Assembly (NCBI GenBank): GCA_000955785.1
Contig: JYOD01000088.1
Coordinates: 1 to 64,000 of the forward strand
DNA from: Burkholderiaceae bacterium 16
GTDB lineage: Bacteria > Pseudomonadota > Gammaproteobacteria > Burkholderiales > Burkholderiaceae
DNA length: 64,000 bases
Direction of reading: 5' to 3'
The stretch's first letter is position 1. Each line of letters opens with the position of its first letter. The notes beneath the pieces were generated by a model. The model was given only the letters and a program-made list of their open reading frames with translations, did no database searches and was not told the origin of the DNA. This document shows positions 22,729-31,708 of this stretch, in pieces. A program made the position numbers and the translations under genes.

Positions 22729-25700
22729 GACGCGGCTGCCCCTGGTCTGTCCGCTTCAACGCCATCGCCAGCACGCGCGCCACGTGCACGGCCTCGGTGT
22801 CCGCGCCGTCCAGGATCTGGTGGCGGCAACTGGTGCCGTCGGCGACCACAATGGCGTTGGCCGCGCGCTGACGCACCGCCGGCAGCAGCGAGAGTTCCGC
22901 CATGGCTTTCGATGCGTCATAGTGCTCGGCCTCGTAGCCGAAGCTGCCCGCCATGCCGCAACAGGAGGATTCCACCGGCGACACCTTCAGGCCGGGGATC
23001 CAGCCGAGCACGGTCTGCACCGGGGTGAAGGCATCGAAGGCCTTCTGGTGGCAGTGGCCATGCACCAGGGCTTCGCTGGCCTGCAGCGCATCGAGATCGA
23101 GGGCCAGGCGTCCCGCCGTCTTCTCCCGCACCAGGAATTCTTCGAACAGGAAGGCCTGGGCGGCCAGCTTCCTGGCCTCGTCGCCGTAGCCGTAATTGAG
23201 GAACTCGTCGCGCAGGGACAGCAGGCACGAAGGCTCCAGCCCCACGATCGGGATGTTCCGGTCAACATAGGGCTTGACGGCATCCAGCAGGCGCCGCGCT
23301 TCCTCCCTGGCCTGGTCCACCAGCCCCGCCGCAAGGAAGGTACGGCCGCAGCACAGGGGGCGCTCGCCCTCGCGGGTGTTGAAGTGCACCGTGTAGCCGG
23401 CGGCTTCCAGCACTTGCTGCGCCGCCCGAGCGTTTTCCGGCTCCATGCAATTGGTGAAGGTGTCCACGAAGAGCATGACTTCGCGCCCCGGTGCTGCCTG
23501 CCCCCTGGTCCGGGCTTTCGACAGGAACGATGTCTTGAAGCGCGGCAACGAGCGCTGCGGCGCGAATCCCACCGCGCGCTTTATCGCGCCGGAGATGCCG
23601 GGAATGCTGTCGGCCAGTGCGAGCAGCGCGGGAAACCGGCTGGCGACCGGCGCATAGCGCGGCATGAAGGCCACCATGCGCTCGCGCAGGGTGATGCCGT
23701 GGCGCTTGGTCCAGGCATGGCGGGCCTCGATCTTGAACTTCGCCATATCGACGCCCGTCGGGCAGTCGCGCCTGCAGCCCTTGCAGGAGACGCACAGGTC
23801 CAGGGCTTCCTTGACTTCCGCACTGGCGAGGCCTTCATCGCCCAGCTGGCCGGAGACCGCCAGCCGCAGCGTATTGGCCCGGCCCCGCGTGACATGCTGC
23901 TCGTCCTTGGTCACGCGATAGCTCGGGCACATGGTGCCCGCGTCGAACTTGCGGCAATGGCCGTTGTTGTTGCACATCTCCACTGCCGCGGCGAGCCCGC
24001 CCGCGCGGTCGCTGCCCGTGCCCGGCGCCGTTTCCTCGCCGGTCAGCGGGTTGCGCGTCACGTTCCAGGCGGACCAGTCCAGTGCCGGCGCGAGCGGCAG
24101 CGCGGCATAGCCCGGCGCGAAACGGAAGTTCTCGCGCGCGTCCATCTTCGGCGGCCGCACGATCTTGTCCGGGTTGAAGCGGTTGTCCAGGTCGAACAGC
24201 GCCTTGATCTCGCCAAAGGCGGCATTGATGCGCGGACCGTATTGCCAGGCCACCCACTCACCCCGGCACAGCCCGTCGCCGTGTTCGCCGGAATAGGCGC
24301 CCTTGTACTCGCGCACCAGTGCGGCCGCTTCCTCGGCGATTTCGCGCATGCGCAGCGCGCCGTCGCGCCGCATGTCCAGGATCGGGCGCACATGCAGCGT
24401 GCCCACGCTGGCATGGGCGTACCACGTGCCTTCGGTCTCGTGCTTGTGGAACACGGCGGTGAGCCGGCGCGTGTACTCGGCCAGGTGCTCCAGCGGAACA
24501 GCGCAATCCTCGATGAAGGACACCGGCTTGCCGTCGCCCTTCATGCTCATCATGATGTTCAGGCCCGCCTTGCGCACATCCCACAGCGCCTTCTGGGCTT
24601 TGGCGTCGGGCATCTTGACGACGGAGCCCGGCAGGCCCAGATCGCTCATCAGCGTCGCGAGATCGTCGAGCTGCGCCAGCAGCGCGCTGTGCTCCTCGCC
24701 CGCGAACTCGACCAGCAGGATGGCCTGCGGCTCGCCGGACAAGGCCTGCCCGATCACCGGGCGGAACGCCGGGTTCTCCATCGACAGGTCGATCATGGTG
24801 CGGTCCACCAGCTCTACCGCCACGGGCTTGAGCCTGACGATATGCTGCGTCATGTCCATCGCCTGGTAGAACGTAGGAAAGTTCACCACACCCAGCACCT
24901 TGTGCTGCGGCAGTGGCGACAGCTTCAGCGTGAGCTGCCGGCTGTAGGCGAGCGTGCCTTCGGATCCCACCAGGATATGCGAGAGATTGGCGTAGCCGTC
25001 GTCGGTATAGGCGCGCGGGTTCTGGCATTCGAACAGGTCGATGTTGTAGCCCGCCACGCGGCGCAGCACCTTCGGCATGCGCTCGGCGATTTCCTCGCGC
25101 TCGCGGGTGGCGATTCGTCGCAGGCCTTGCAGGATGCCCTCCACGCGCCTGTCCGCGACAGCCTCTTTGAGTGAGCCGAAATGGCATTGGCTGCCGTCGG
25201 CCAGCACGGCATCGATGCCCAGTACGTTGTGCACCATGTTGCCGTACTCGATGGAGCGCGAGCCGCATGAGTTATTCCCGGCCATGCCGCCGATGGTGCA
25301 TTGGGCGCCGGTCGATACATCCACGGGAAACCACAAGCCGTGCGGCTTGAGCCAGGCATTGAGGTGGTCCAGCACGATGCCGGGTTCCACAGTCACGGTA
25401 CGGGCGACGGGATCAAAATCCACGACGTTGTTGAGCCACTTGCTGTTGTCGATCACCAGCGCCTCGCCAACGGTCTGGCCGCACTGGCTGGTGCCCGCGC
25501 CGCGCGCCAGCACCGGGGCCTTTTCGTCGCGGGCGATCTCCAGCGCCAGCAACAGGTCGGCCTGGTCGCGCGGCACCACCACGCCGACCGGCATGATCTG
25601 GTAGATCGAGGCATCGGTAGCGTAGCGGCCCCGGCTGGCCCGGTCGAAGAGCACATCGCCGCGTAGCTCCTTGCGCAGTCGTGCCGACAGCGGCGAGCTG

Positions 25701-25765
25701 GCGCGGCCTTGCGACGGCACGAGATGGATCGGCTTGACCAGCAGCGAGGGGGAGGAATCGTTCAT
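22721..25765 (-). CDS. large FAD- and Fe-S-containing 2-hydroxyacid dehydrogenase (YdiJ-like fusion)
   Basis: 1014 residues in one chain. The N-terminal half is a PCMH-type FAD domain (VLARGAGTSQCGQTVGEALV; AQCTIGGMAGNNSCGSRS) followed by the FAD-oxidase C-terminal domain. From about residue 580 it carries two ferredoxin-like Fe-S motifs (CNNNGHCRKFDAGTMCPSYR and CVSCKGCRRDCPTG) and then two CCG domains (CCGRTF, CCGMAGSFGYE). This is the GlcD/GlcF fusion architecture of YdiJ and related D-2-hydroxyacid dehydrogenases, which pass electrons to an electron carrier or quinone. Usual length for the family is about 1000, so it is complete. Glycolate, D-lactate or D-2-hydroxyglutarate are possible substrates. 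Confidence 0.85.
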   Translation of the reverse strand: MNDSSPSLLVKPIHLVPSQGRASSPLSARLRKELRGDVLFDRASRGRYATDASIYQIMPVGVVVPRDQADLLLALEIARDEKAPVLARGAGTSQCGQTVGEALVIDNSKWLNNVVDFDPVARTVTVEPGIVLDHLNAWLKPHGLWFPVDVSTGAQCTIGGMAGNNSCGSRSIEYGNMVHNVLGIDAVLADGSQCHFGSLKEAVADRRVEGILQGLRRIATREREEIAERMPKVLRRVAGYNIDLFECQNPRAYTDDGYANLSHILVGSEGTLAYSRQLTLKLSPLPQHKVLGVVNFPTFYQAMDMTQHIVRLKPVAVELVDRTMIDLSMENPAFRPVIGQALSGEPQAILLVEFAGEEHSALLAQLDDLATLMSDLGLPGSVVKMPDAKAQKALWDVRKAGLNIMMSMKGDGKPVSFIEDCAVPLEHLAEYTRRLTAVFHKHETEGTWYAHASVGTLHVRPILDMRRDGALRMREIAEEAAALVREYKGAYSGEHGDGLCRGEWVAWQYGPRINAAFGEIKALFDLDNRFNPDKIVRPPKMDARENFRFAPGYAALPLAPALDWSAWNVTRNPLTGEETAPGTGSDRAGGLAAAVEMCNNNGHCRKFDAGTMCPSYRVTKDEQHVTRGRANTLRLAVSGQLGDEGLASAEVKEALDLCVSCKGCRRDCPTGVDMAKFKIEARHAWTKRHGITLRERMVAFMPRYAPVASRFPALLALADSIPGISGAIKRAVGFAPQRSLPRFKTSFLSKARTRGQAAPGREVMLFVDTFTNCMEPENARAAQQVLEAAGYTVHFNTREGERPLCCGRTFLAAGLVDQAREEARRLLDAVKPYVDRNIPIVGLEPSCLLSLRDEFLNYGYGDEARKLAAQAFLFEEFLVREKTAGRLALDLDALQASEALVHGHCHQKAFDAFTPVQTVLGWIPGLKVSPVESSCCGMAGSFGYEAEHYDASKAMAELSLLPAVRQRAANAIVVADGTSCRHQILDGADTEAVHVARVLAMALKRTDQGQPRHA

Positions 25766-25817
25766 GGCTTTCTACCAGTGGCTTGTGGGTATCGGTGCCG
25801 CGTCTGCGCGCCGCTTG

Positions 25818-26582
25818 TTACGCAAGGATGAGTTCAACCGGGGGCAGGCCGGCGATCCTGCCCAGCGCCGCGCCCGGCTTGTCCGGGAAATGCATGCCGG
25901 TGTAGGACCCGGTCGTGACCAGCGTGCCGTGGCCCACCGTCATGCCGCGCGCGGTGCAATGGTTGACCACCCACGGCAGCAAGCGGCGCGGGTCGCCGGC
26001 GGGATTGGCCGGCGCGCCCTTGACCACGTCTTCGCCATCGAAGGTGAAGAACAGGCTTGGATCCAGGAAGGGATAGCCGGGTTGGTAAGGCACGTAGTCG
26101 CCGACGATCAGGGCACCGTGGTTCTGCAGGTCGGCAAGCTGCGCCAGCTTGTCCACCGCGGGCCATTCCTGGTACCGGCTCGCCACCACCTCGATCGCGG
26201 CCGCCATGCATTGCACGCCTTCCAGCACCTCGTCACGGGAATAAGGAGCGCCGCGCGGCGCGAAAACCCGCCCGAAGCAGAATGCAATCTCCAGTTCCAG
26301 GCCAAGCGGGCGGAAGCCGCCGCGCGACAGCGTGGCCGGGCTTGGATGCACGCAGTCGTTCGGCAGCGGCGCGCCCTGGATCGGGCCGGTCACGGATTTC
26401 GCGCCAGCCTTCCAGCCGCCGATGCCGGCTTTGCGCAGCCGCAGCACTTCGGCTTGTACGGCGTAGGCGGCGTCGGCATCCTGCGGCAGCAGTTCGCCTG
26501 GCAAGGCGGAGAAGCGAATGCCTTCGTTGCCCGCGCCTGCAAGCCGGCTGGCGAGTTCCTGTTCCGGGTGGGGATGGCTCAT
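25818..26582 (-). CDS. 2-oxopent-4-enoate hydratase / fumarylacetoacetase-fold enzyme
   Basis: 254 residues from the ATG at 26582 with GGAAACG upstream; the longer upstream frame overlaps the MFS gene and is not used. The FAH/MhpD fold is shown by GGWKAGAKSVTGPIQGAPLP, GLELEIAFCFGR (acidic metal ligands), IEVVASRYQEWP and LVTTGSYTGMHFP near the end. Members hydrate or decarboxylate 2-oxo-enoic acids in meta-cleavage and related pathways. In this operon, with 2-hydroxyacid dehydrogenase and aminotransferase genes but no aromatic dioxygenase, it probably acts on a non-aromatic oxo acid. Confidence 0.8.
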   Translation of the reverse strand: MSHPHPEQELASRLAGAGNEGIRFSALPGELLPQDADAAYAVQAEVLRLRKAGIGGWKAGAKSVTGPIQGAPLPNDCVHPSPATLSRGGFRPLGLELEIAFCFGRVFAPRGAPYSRDEVLEGVQCMAAAIEVVASRYQEWPAVDKLAQLADLQNHGALIVGDYVPYQPGYPFLDPSLFFTFDGEDVVKGAPANPAGDPRRLLPWVVNHCTARGMTVGHGTLVTTGSYTGMHFPDKPGAALGRIAGLPPVELILA

Positions 26583-26620
26583 GATTTCGTTTCCGTTGGC
26601 GAGTGAGGGGCGCGCATCGC

Positions 26621-27895
26621 TTATGCGTGCAATTGCTTGGGATCGGTCGCGGCGGCGGGCTCGCTTTCGAACTTGCTTTCCGGCTGCATGCGGAAGGCCA
26701 GCACCACGCCGATGCCCATCAGCGCCATGCTGCCGATAAAGGGCAGCTCCCAGCTGCCGAAGCGGTCGATCAGGTAACCCGACAGCACCGGCGAGATGAT
26801 CGCGGCCAGCGCGGAGCCGGAATTCATCATCCCGCTCGCGGTACCGGAATGCTCCGGCGCGATATCCATGGGGATCGCCCACATCGGCCCGATGGTCATC
26901 TCGGAAAAGAAGAAACCGGCAGCCAGGCAAGCCATCGAGACGTAGAGCTGGTGGGTGAACAACATGGGGATCAGCGACAGCATCGTCAGCAGCATGCAGA
27001 CCGCTACCATCCAGCTGCGGGCGCGCTTCAGGCTGCCGGTACGCTCGTAGAGCTTGTCTGTGACAATGCCTCCGAGCGTGTCGCCGAGCACGCCGGCAAA
27101 GAACACGGCGGAGGCGAAGATGGCGGACTTCTTCAGGTCCAGGTCGTAGCTATGCAGGAAGTACTGGGGAATCCAGCTCAGGAAGAGCCACAGGGTCCAG
27201 GCGTAGCAGAAGTAGACGATGGTCACCGGCGCCATGCGCTTGAACAGGCGGCGCCAGGGCACGCTGCCAGCCTTCTTCTTGGCGGCGGGCAGTGTTTCGA
27301 GCTCGTCCGCCGTGATGCGGGGATGATCCTTCGGGTGCTCGGTGAAGGTCACCGCCCACAATGCCACCCAGACCAGGCTGATTACGCCGCAGAGATAGAA
27401 CGACTCACGCCAGCCATAGACCGCCATGATCGCGACGACCGCGGCCGGGGCCACCGCGTTGCCTACCCGTGCGCAGGCGTGGGTGATACCTTGCGCGAAG
27501 CCGCGCTTTTCCTTGGGCACCCAGCGCGCCATGGCGGCGGTGGCCGCCGGAAACGTGGCACCCTCTCCCAGGCCCAGCAGCAGGCGCGCGGCCAGCAGGG
27601 AAATCAGCCCGCCGGCGAAGCCGGTCAACAAGGTGGCGATGGCCCAGAGCACGCCGCAGACCATCAGGGTGCGCTTGGCGCCGAACCGGTCGCTGACCCA
27701 GCCGCCGATGATCTGGAACACCAGGTAGGGGTAGGCAAAGGCCGAGAACACCAGGCCGATCTCGGTCTTGCTGAGGTTGAACTCCTGCCCAAAGCCGGCC
27801 GCGGCCGTGCTGACGTTGACGCGGTCCAGGTAGGTGATGAAATACATGACGCATAGCATCCCCAGCACGACGCTGGTTGCACGAAGGCGCTTCAT
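26621..27895 (-). CDS. MFS transporter, anion:cation symporter (ACS) family
   Basis: 424 residues from the ATG at 27895, supported by GGAGAC six bases upstream (the frame is open 6 codons more). Twelve hydrophobic segments. YFITYLDRVNVSTAAAGFGQ is the conserved ACS helix 1 motif, and GGWVSDRFGAKRTLMVCGVL and LLLGLGEGATFPAATAAMAR are MFS motifs A and the family-specific segment of helix 4-5. Family members import hexuronates, glucarate, tartrate, phthalate and similar anions with protons. As the only transporter of the GntR-controlled operon it should bring in the operon's substrate. Confidence 0.85.
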   Translation of the reverse strand: MKRLRATSVVLGMLCVMYFITYLDRVNVSTAAAGFGQEFNLSKTEIGLVFSAFAYPYLVFQIIGGWVSDRFGAKRTLMVCGVLWAIATLLTGFAGGLISLLAARLLLGLGEGATFPAATAAMARWVPKEKRGFAQGITHACARVGNAVAPAAVVAIMAVYGWRESFYLCGVISLVWVALWAVTFTEHPKDHPRITADELETLPAAKKKAGSVPWRRLFKRMAPVTIVYFCYAWTLWLFLSWIPQYFLHSYDLDLKKSAIFASAVFFAGVLGDTLGGIVTDKLYERTGSLKRARSWMVAVCMLLTMLSLIPMLFTHQLYVSMACLAAGFFFSEMTIGPMWAIPMDIAPEHSGTASGMMNSGSALAAIISPVLSGYLIDRFGSWELPFIGSMALMGIGVVLAFRMQPESKFESEPAAATDPKQLHA

Positions 27896-28129
27896 TGCTT
27901 GTCTCCAGTCCATTTTTCCTGCCGGCCCGGCCGGGGCCGGGGTTGATTCATCGCGGCCGGCTCTTTGGCCGGTTCCCTAGTGCGCGCAGGCGGCGGGGCA
28001 CCAAAAGGCAACACCTCTGCCTGGCCTCACCCTGGGAGGTGAAGCCATGCCTGCCTGCATTTGCCGTGATTCAGGAAGTCCGGCGTGCGCCTGCCGCGCG
28101 GGCAAGCCGCCCGGCCTTCCGGTGCCGGT

Positions 28130-29350
28130 TCAGGCCGCGGCCTTCAGCGCTGGCGTGTCCGCATGCGAGGCCAGGTACTCCATCGCCGCCACGACCCCGC
28201 TCGCCGCCACCGGCACGCCCGCGAGCTTCAGTCCCATCTCGCAACCGGACAACGTGGCCATCAGGGTCAGGTCGTTGCAGTCGCCGAGATGCCCGATACG
28301 GAACATCTTGCCGCGCATCTTGCCCAGTGCCTGCCCCAGCGACATGTCGAAGCGTTCATAGATGCGCTTGCGCACCGCGTCGGCGTCCACGCCCTCCGGC
28401 ATCATCACGCCGGTCAGCACCGGGCTGTACACCGATGCGTCCGCGCACTGGATCTCCAGCCCCCAGGCCCGCACCGCGCGGCGGGTCGCCTCGGCCAGCC
28501 GCTGGTGCCGCGCGAAGACGTTGTCCAGGCCCTCGTCCAGGATCATGTCCAGCGCTTCCGACAGGCCATAGAGCAGGTTGGTGTTCGGCGTGTATGGCCA
28601 GTAGCCGTTCTTGTTGGCTTCGATGATTTCATCCCAGCCCCAGAAGGCGCGCGGCAGCTTTGCCTGCTTGCTGGCCGCGATCGCCTTCGGCGACAACGCG
28701 TTGAAGCTGATCCCCGGCGGCAGCATCAGGCCCTTCTGCGATCCCGACACCGTTACGTCCACGCCCCACTCGTCGTGTCGGTAGTCCGCCGAGGCCAGGC
28801 CGGAGATGGTGTCCACCAACAGCAGCGCCGGGTGGCCGGCCGCGTCGATAGCGCGGCGCACGGCGGCAATATTCGAGGTAACGCCGGTCGAAGTCTCGTT
28901 GTGCACCACGCATACGGCCTTGATGGCGTGCGCGCTGTCGGCACGCAGGCGGGCTTCGATCATGTCCGGCTGCACGCCGCGGCGCCAGCCCTCGATGCCA
29001 GGCAGGCCCAGGAATTCCGGCTTCAGCCCCAGTGCCTCCGCCATTTTCTTCCACAGCGTGGCGAAGTGACCCGTCTCGAACATCAGCACGTTGTCGCCGG
29101 GGCTCAGCGTATTGGTCAACGCGGCTTCCCAGGCACCCGTCCCGGAGGCCGGATAGATGATCACCGGCTGCGCGGTCTTGAAGATCTTCTTGATATCGGC
29201 CAGGACCTTGCGACCCAGCGCGCCGAACTCCGGACCGCGGTGGTCGATGGTCGGATAGCTCATCGCACGCAGGATGCGGTCGGGCACGGGGCTCGGACCG
29301 GGGATCTGAAGGAAGTGGCGGCCAGCGGGGTGGAAGTCGAGTTTGATCAT
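28130..29350 (-). CDS. class V aminotransferase, serine/aspartate-glyoxylate type (BhcA-like)
   Basis: 406 residues, start ATG at 29350 with GAGGGA upstream. Fold-type I PLP enzyme: FLQIPGPSPVPDRILRAMSY and IDHRGPEFGALG are the opening of the alanine/serine-glyoxylate aminotransferase family; VVHNETSTG and LLVDTISGLAS bind the cofactor; SGSQKGLMLPPG contains the Schiff-base lysine (Lys206). In the beta-hydroxyaspartate cycle, the enzyme BhcA of this family makes glycine from glyoxylate and aspartate. First gene of the operon, 171 bp from the divergent GntR gene. Substrate specificity cannot be set by sequence alone. Confidence 0.85.
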   Translation of the reverse strand: MIKLDFHPAGRHFLQIPGPSPVPDRILRAMSYPTIDHRGPEFGALGRKVLADIKKIFKTAQPVIIYPASGTGAWEAALTNTLSPGDNVLMFETGHFATLWKKMAEALGLKPEFLGLPGIEGWRRGVQPDMIEARLRADSAHAIKAVCVVHNETSTGVTSNIAAVRRAIDAAGHPALLLVDTISGLASADYRHDEWGVDVTVSGSQKGLMLPPGISFNALSPKAIAASKQAKLPRAFWGWDEIIEANKNGYWPYTPNTNLLYGLSEALDMILDEGLDNVFARHQRLAEATRRAVRAWGLEIQCADASVYSPVLTGVMMPEGVDADAVRKRIYERFDMSLGQALGKMRGKMFRIGHLGDCNDLTLMATLSGCEMGLKLAGVPVAASGVVAAMEYLASHADTPALKAAA

Positions 29351-29437
29351 GGGTTGGTCCCTCCTTTGTGGATTATGAATTTTGCATTCAAAATACTTTA
29401 GCAGACGAAAGGACCTCCTTCCAAGCGCCGAATGACT

Positions 29438-29456
29438 GTAAACACTGGGTGTTTAC
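29438..29456. promoter_or_regulatory. perfect 8-bp-arm operator between gntR and its operon
   Basis: GTAAACAC-TGG-GTGTTTAC, 19 bp, exact inverted repeat. It lies 65 bp before the GntR gene and 87 bp before the aminotransferase gene, in the middle of the divergent promoter. This is the best candidate for the GntR/FCD binding site; members of that family bind short palindromes of this kind. Confidence 0.6.
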
Positions 29457-29521
29457 CCCGAAGCTGCGCGTCCGGTGAGAGATGCAGTAAAATGCGGAAA
29501 ACGCAAAGATAAGGACTTTGT

Positions 29522-30247
29522 ATGCAGAATCCAGTTGGCGGCGACCTCTCCCGCCCTGCGCCGGTCCTCCCCAAGGTTGAACGGCAACGGCTTCACGACA
29601 CGGTGGTCGAGCACCTGCGCAAATTCATCGTGGAAGGCGTGCTATCGCCAGGCATGAAGCTCAATGAACGCGAACTGTGCGAAACCCTCGGGATCTCGCG
29701 CACGCCGCTGCGCGAGGCGTTCAAGGTGCTGGCGGCGGAAGGCCTGATCGAGATTTCTCCCAACCGGGGCGCCAGTGTCTCCCGCATGACGGAATCAGAA
29801 GTGTGGGAAACCTTCGAGCTGATGAGCGGCCTCGAAGCTTTTTCGGGCGAGCTGGCATGCGAGCGCATCACGCCGGCCGAGCTGGCGGAGATCAAGGCGC
29901 TGCATTATTCGATGCTGGCCTGCCGTGTGCAGAACGACCTGCCGGGTTACTACAGCCGCAACCAGGAAATCCACGACCGGATCAACGAAGCAGCGCGCAA
30001 TGCCACGCTGCGCCAGACCTACCAGAGCATCAACCGGCGCCTGAAGGCGCTGCGTTTCCGCTCGAATCACGAGACCGACAAGTGGGACCGCGCCGTGCAC
30101 GATCACGAAGACATGATCAAGGCGCTGGAAGCGCGCGATGGCAAGTTGCTCGGCTCGATTCTCAAGCGGCACCTGCTGGAAAAGCGCGACGCCATCATGC
30201 GGATCCATCCGGATCCCGTCGGCGACCCGCCCACGGCTAACGCGTAG
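29522..30247 (+). CDS. GntR-family regulator, FCD (FadR-like) subgroup
   Basis: 241 residues. Winged helix-turn-helix in residues 20-90: RLHDTVVEHLRKFIVEGVLS, GMKLNERELCETLGISRTPL, REAFKVLAAEGLIE, the FadR consensus. The C-terminal FCD domain is all-helical with metal/ligand-binding residues (ELMSGLEAFSGELACERITP; NQEIHDRINEAARN with its His; the last DHEDMIKALEARDG also has His). It is divergent from the five-gene operon at 21562-29350 and so is its probable repressor. The ligand is likely one of the hydroxy- or oxo-acids handled by that operon. Confidence 0.85.
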   Translation: MQNPVGGDLSRPAPVLPKVERQRLHDTVVEHLRKFIVEGVLSPGMKLNERELCETLGISRTPLREAFKVLAAEGLIEISPNRGASVSRMTESEVWETFELMSGLEAFSGELACERITPAELAEIKALHYSMLACRVQNDLPGYYSRNQEIHDRINEAARNATLRQTYQSINRRLKALRFRSNHETDKWDRAVHDHEDMIKALEARDGKLLGSILKRHLLEKRDAIMRIHPDPVGDPPTANA

Positions 30248-30438
30248 GCGCGGCGGAAATCACGGCATATTTCTTGCGGTGATGTCCTGACGAGTAAAGC
30301 GCTACCGCCACACCTGCACTGAACAGGAGCCGGCTCCCCCTTGCGCCTGTGTCAGACACTCCCCGATGGTCATGCGTCACGGCGGGTCCAGAATGGAAGT
30401 ATTCATACGTCCCAACACGTCCCAAACAGGAGATCGCC

Positions 30439-30663
30439 ATGACAGCCAGGAATATCCACGTTTTGCCGCACGGCACCGGCTGGGACGTGATCCAGGAGGG
30501 GGCGAGGTATGCCAACTCGCATCACGCGTCCCAGGAGGACGCCGTGGAAGCCGGTACCCGGGACGCCCAGCGCGAGCACGTCGAACTTCTGATTCACGGC
30601 CTGGACGGACAGATCAGTGCGCGCAACAGCTTTGGCCATGATCCTCGTTCGGCGCACGGCTGA
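30439..30663 (+). CDS. DUF2188 family small protein, paralogue 2
   Basis: 74 residues from the ATG at 30439 with AGGAG 8 bases upstream. MTARNIHVLPHGTGWDVIQE, HHASQEDAVEAGTRDAQREH, VELLIHGLDGQISARNSFGH and DPRSAHG show the same fold and key residues as the protein at 19550; identity is near half by eye. DUF2188 proteins are of unknown function. This copy precedes a DUF3008 gene, itself a small protein of unknown role, which may hint at a shared stress context. Confidence 0.8.
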   Translation: MTARNIHVLPHGTGWDVIQEGARYANSHHASQEDAVEAGTRDAQREHVELLIHGLDGQISARNSFGHDPRSAHG

Positions 30664-30887
30664 GCGCCGGGCCGTGAAGACTTTCTTATCGGAGTTGCAC
30701 TATTCGCCGCCACTGCCACCCGGCAGCGGCGTCAGACCCGAGCGGCCCCACCCGCAAGGAGGCGTATCCCGCCGGCAGGCAGGCCTGGCGTTGCGCGGGC
30801 ACGTGCTTTGCTTCAAGCGCATACCCCGCCGCCATCCGGTGGCGGCTTTGGTCATGCATTGCATACGCGAAGGAGGATCCCAAACAA

Positions 30888-31049
30888 ATGGCCGCCGGCG
30901 CGGCGCTTTCCGTGAAGCGCGGCGACCGGAAGGCAAGTAGCCTGAAAGGCGCCTCGAAATCCATGGTCAAGTCGATGAGCGAAGCCGAGCTGCACGACAT
31001 GGCCGCCACGAGGCAAAAGGGAAAGCCGGGCCATACGAGCAAGTCATAA
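30888..31049 (+). CDS. DUF3008 family small basic protein
   Basis: 53 residues from the ATG at 30888, with AGGAGG about 10 bases upstream. The sequence MAAGAALSVKRGDRKASSLK, then GASKSMVKSMSEAELHDMAA and TRQKGKPGHTSKS, fits DUF3008, which has the recurrent pattern 'AAGAALSAKRG---S-LKGASK-M--SM-E-EL--MA-T---GKP-H-S'. The canonical family begins about 10 residues earlier ('M-A-SKAQQ'); here KEDPKQ precedes in frame but has no start, so the N-terminus may be slightly shortened. Small, highly charged, cytoplasmic, function unknown. Confidence 0.7.
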   Translation: MAAGAALSVKRGDRKASSLKGASKSMVKSMSEAELHDMAATRQKGKPGHTSKS

Positions 31050-31113
31050 CGCATTCCGCCAGGCTCCCCCAGACAAAGGAAGACACCACTCCGGGCGATT
31101 CCGGGTCGCTTCA

Positions 31114-31708
31114 CTAATCTGTTGAAACCCGAGCCGGCCTGATAACGCTGGGCGCAACGGCGGGAGATTGCACGAGAAACAGCGCACAGAGCAGACTGCC
31201 GATGCTCAAGAGGGCGATGACGACACCCATCCGCCAGGGTGTACCGTCCGTGCCGACGCCGACCAGAGCCGACCCGACGATGCTGGTCCCGTACTGGATG
31301 GCGCCGATCAGCGCCGACACGGCACCGGCGCGCCCGGGAAACGTGCCGAGCGCACCGGCAATCGAGTTGGCGACGATAAAGCCGGTTGCGGAGACGAACA
31401 GGAAAAGCGGAATCACCAGACCCGCCAGCCCGCCCCAGCCAGTCCGGGCGGCGACTGCCAGCGGCATGCCCGCGATTGCCGCACCGATGGTACCGGCCCG
31501 CATCAGGCGATCGCTGCCGAGCCGGGTCACCAGCCTTGAGTTGACCAGGTTGGTGATCATGATGCCGGCGATACCCGCACCAAGCAGCACGCCGTAGGCC
31601 TGCGGCGATACGTGGTGGTAGGTGATGTACGCGAAAGGCGTACCGGCGATATAGGCATACATGCCGCCATAGAAAAACCCGCCGGTACCCGCGTAGCCCA
31701 GCAGCGAT
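31114..31708 (-). pseudogene. C-terminal half of a Bcr/CflA-type MFS transporter (5' half deleted)
   Basis: Minus-strand frame with about six hydrophobic segments matching the C-terminal half of Bcr/CflA drug exporters: LLGYAGTGGFFYGGMYAYIA, GTPFAYITYHHVSPQAYGVL, GALGTFPGRAGAVSALIGAI. A start and the first six helices, including the MFS motif A loop, are missing. Upstream of about 31708 the reading frame passes into antisense of a LysR gene fragment. Non-functional as a transporter. Confidence 0.75.

Noticed and set aside
22478-25174. 898-codon plus-strand open frame
   Set aside because: Antisense shadow of the FAD/Fe-S dehydrogenase gene; its translation is rich in His, Gln and Arg with no domain.
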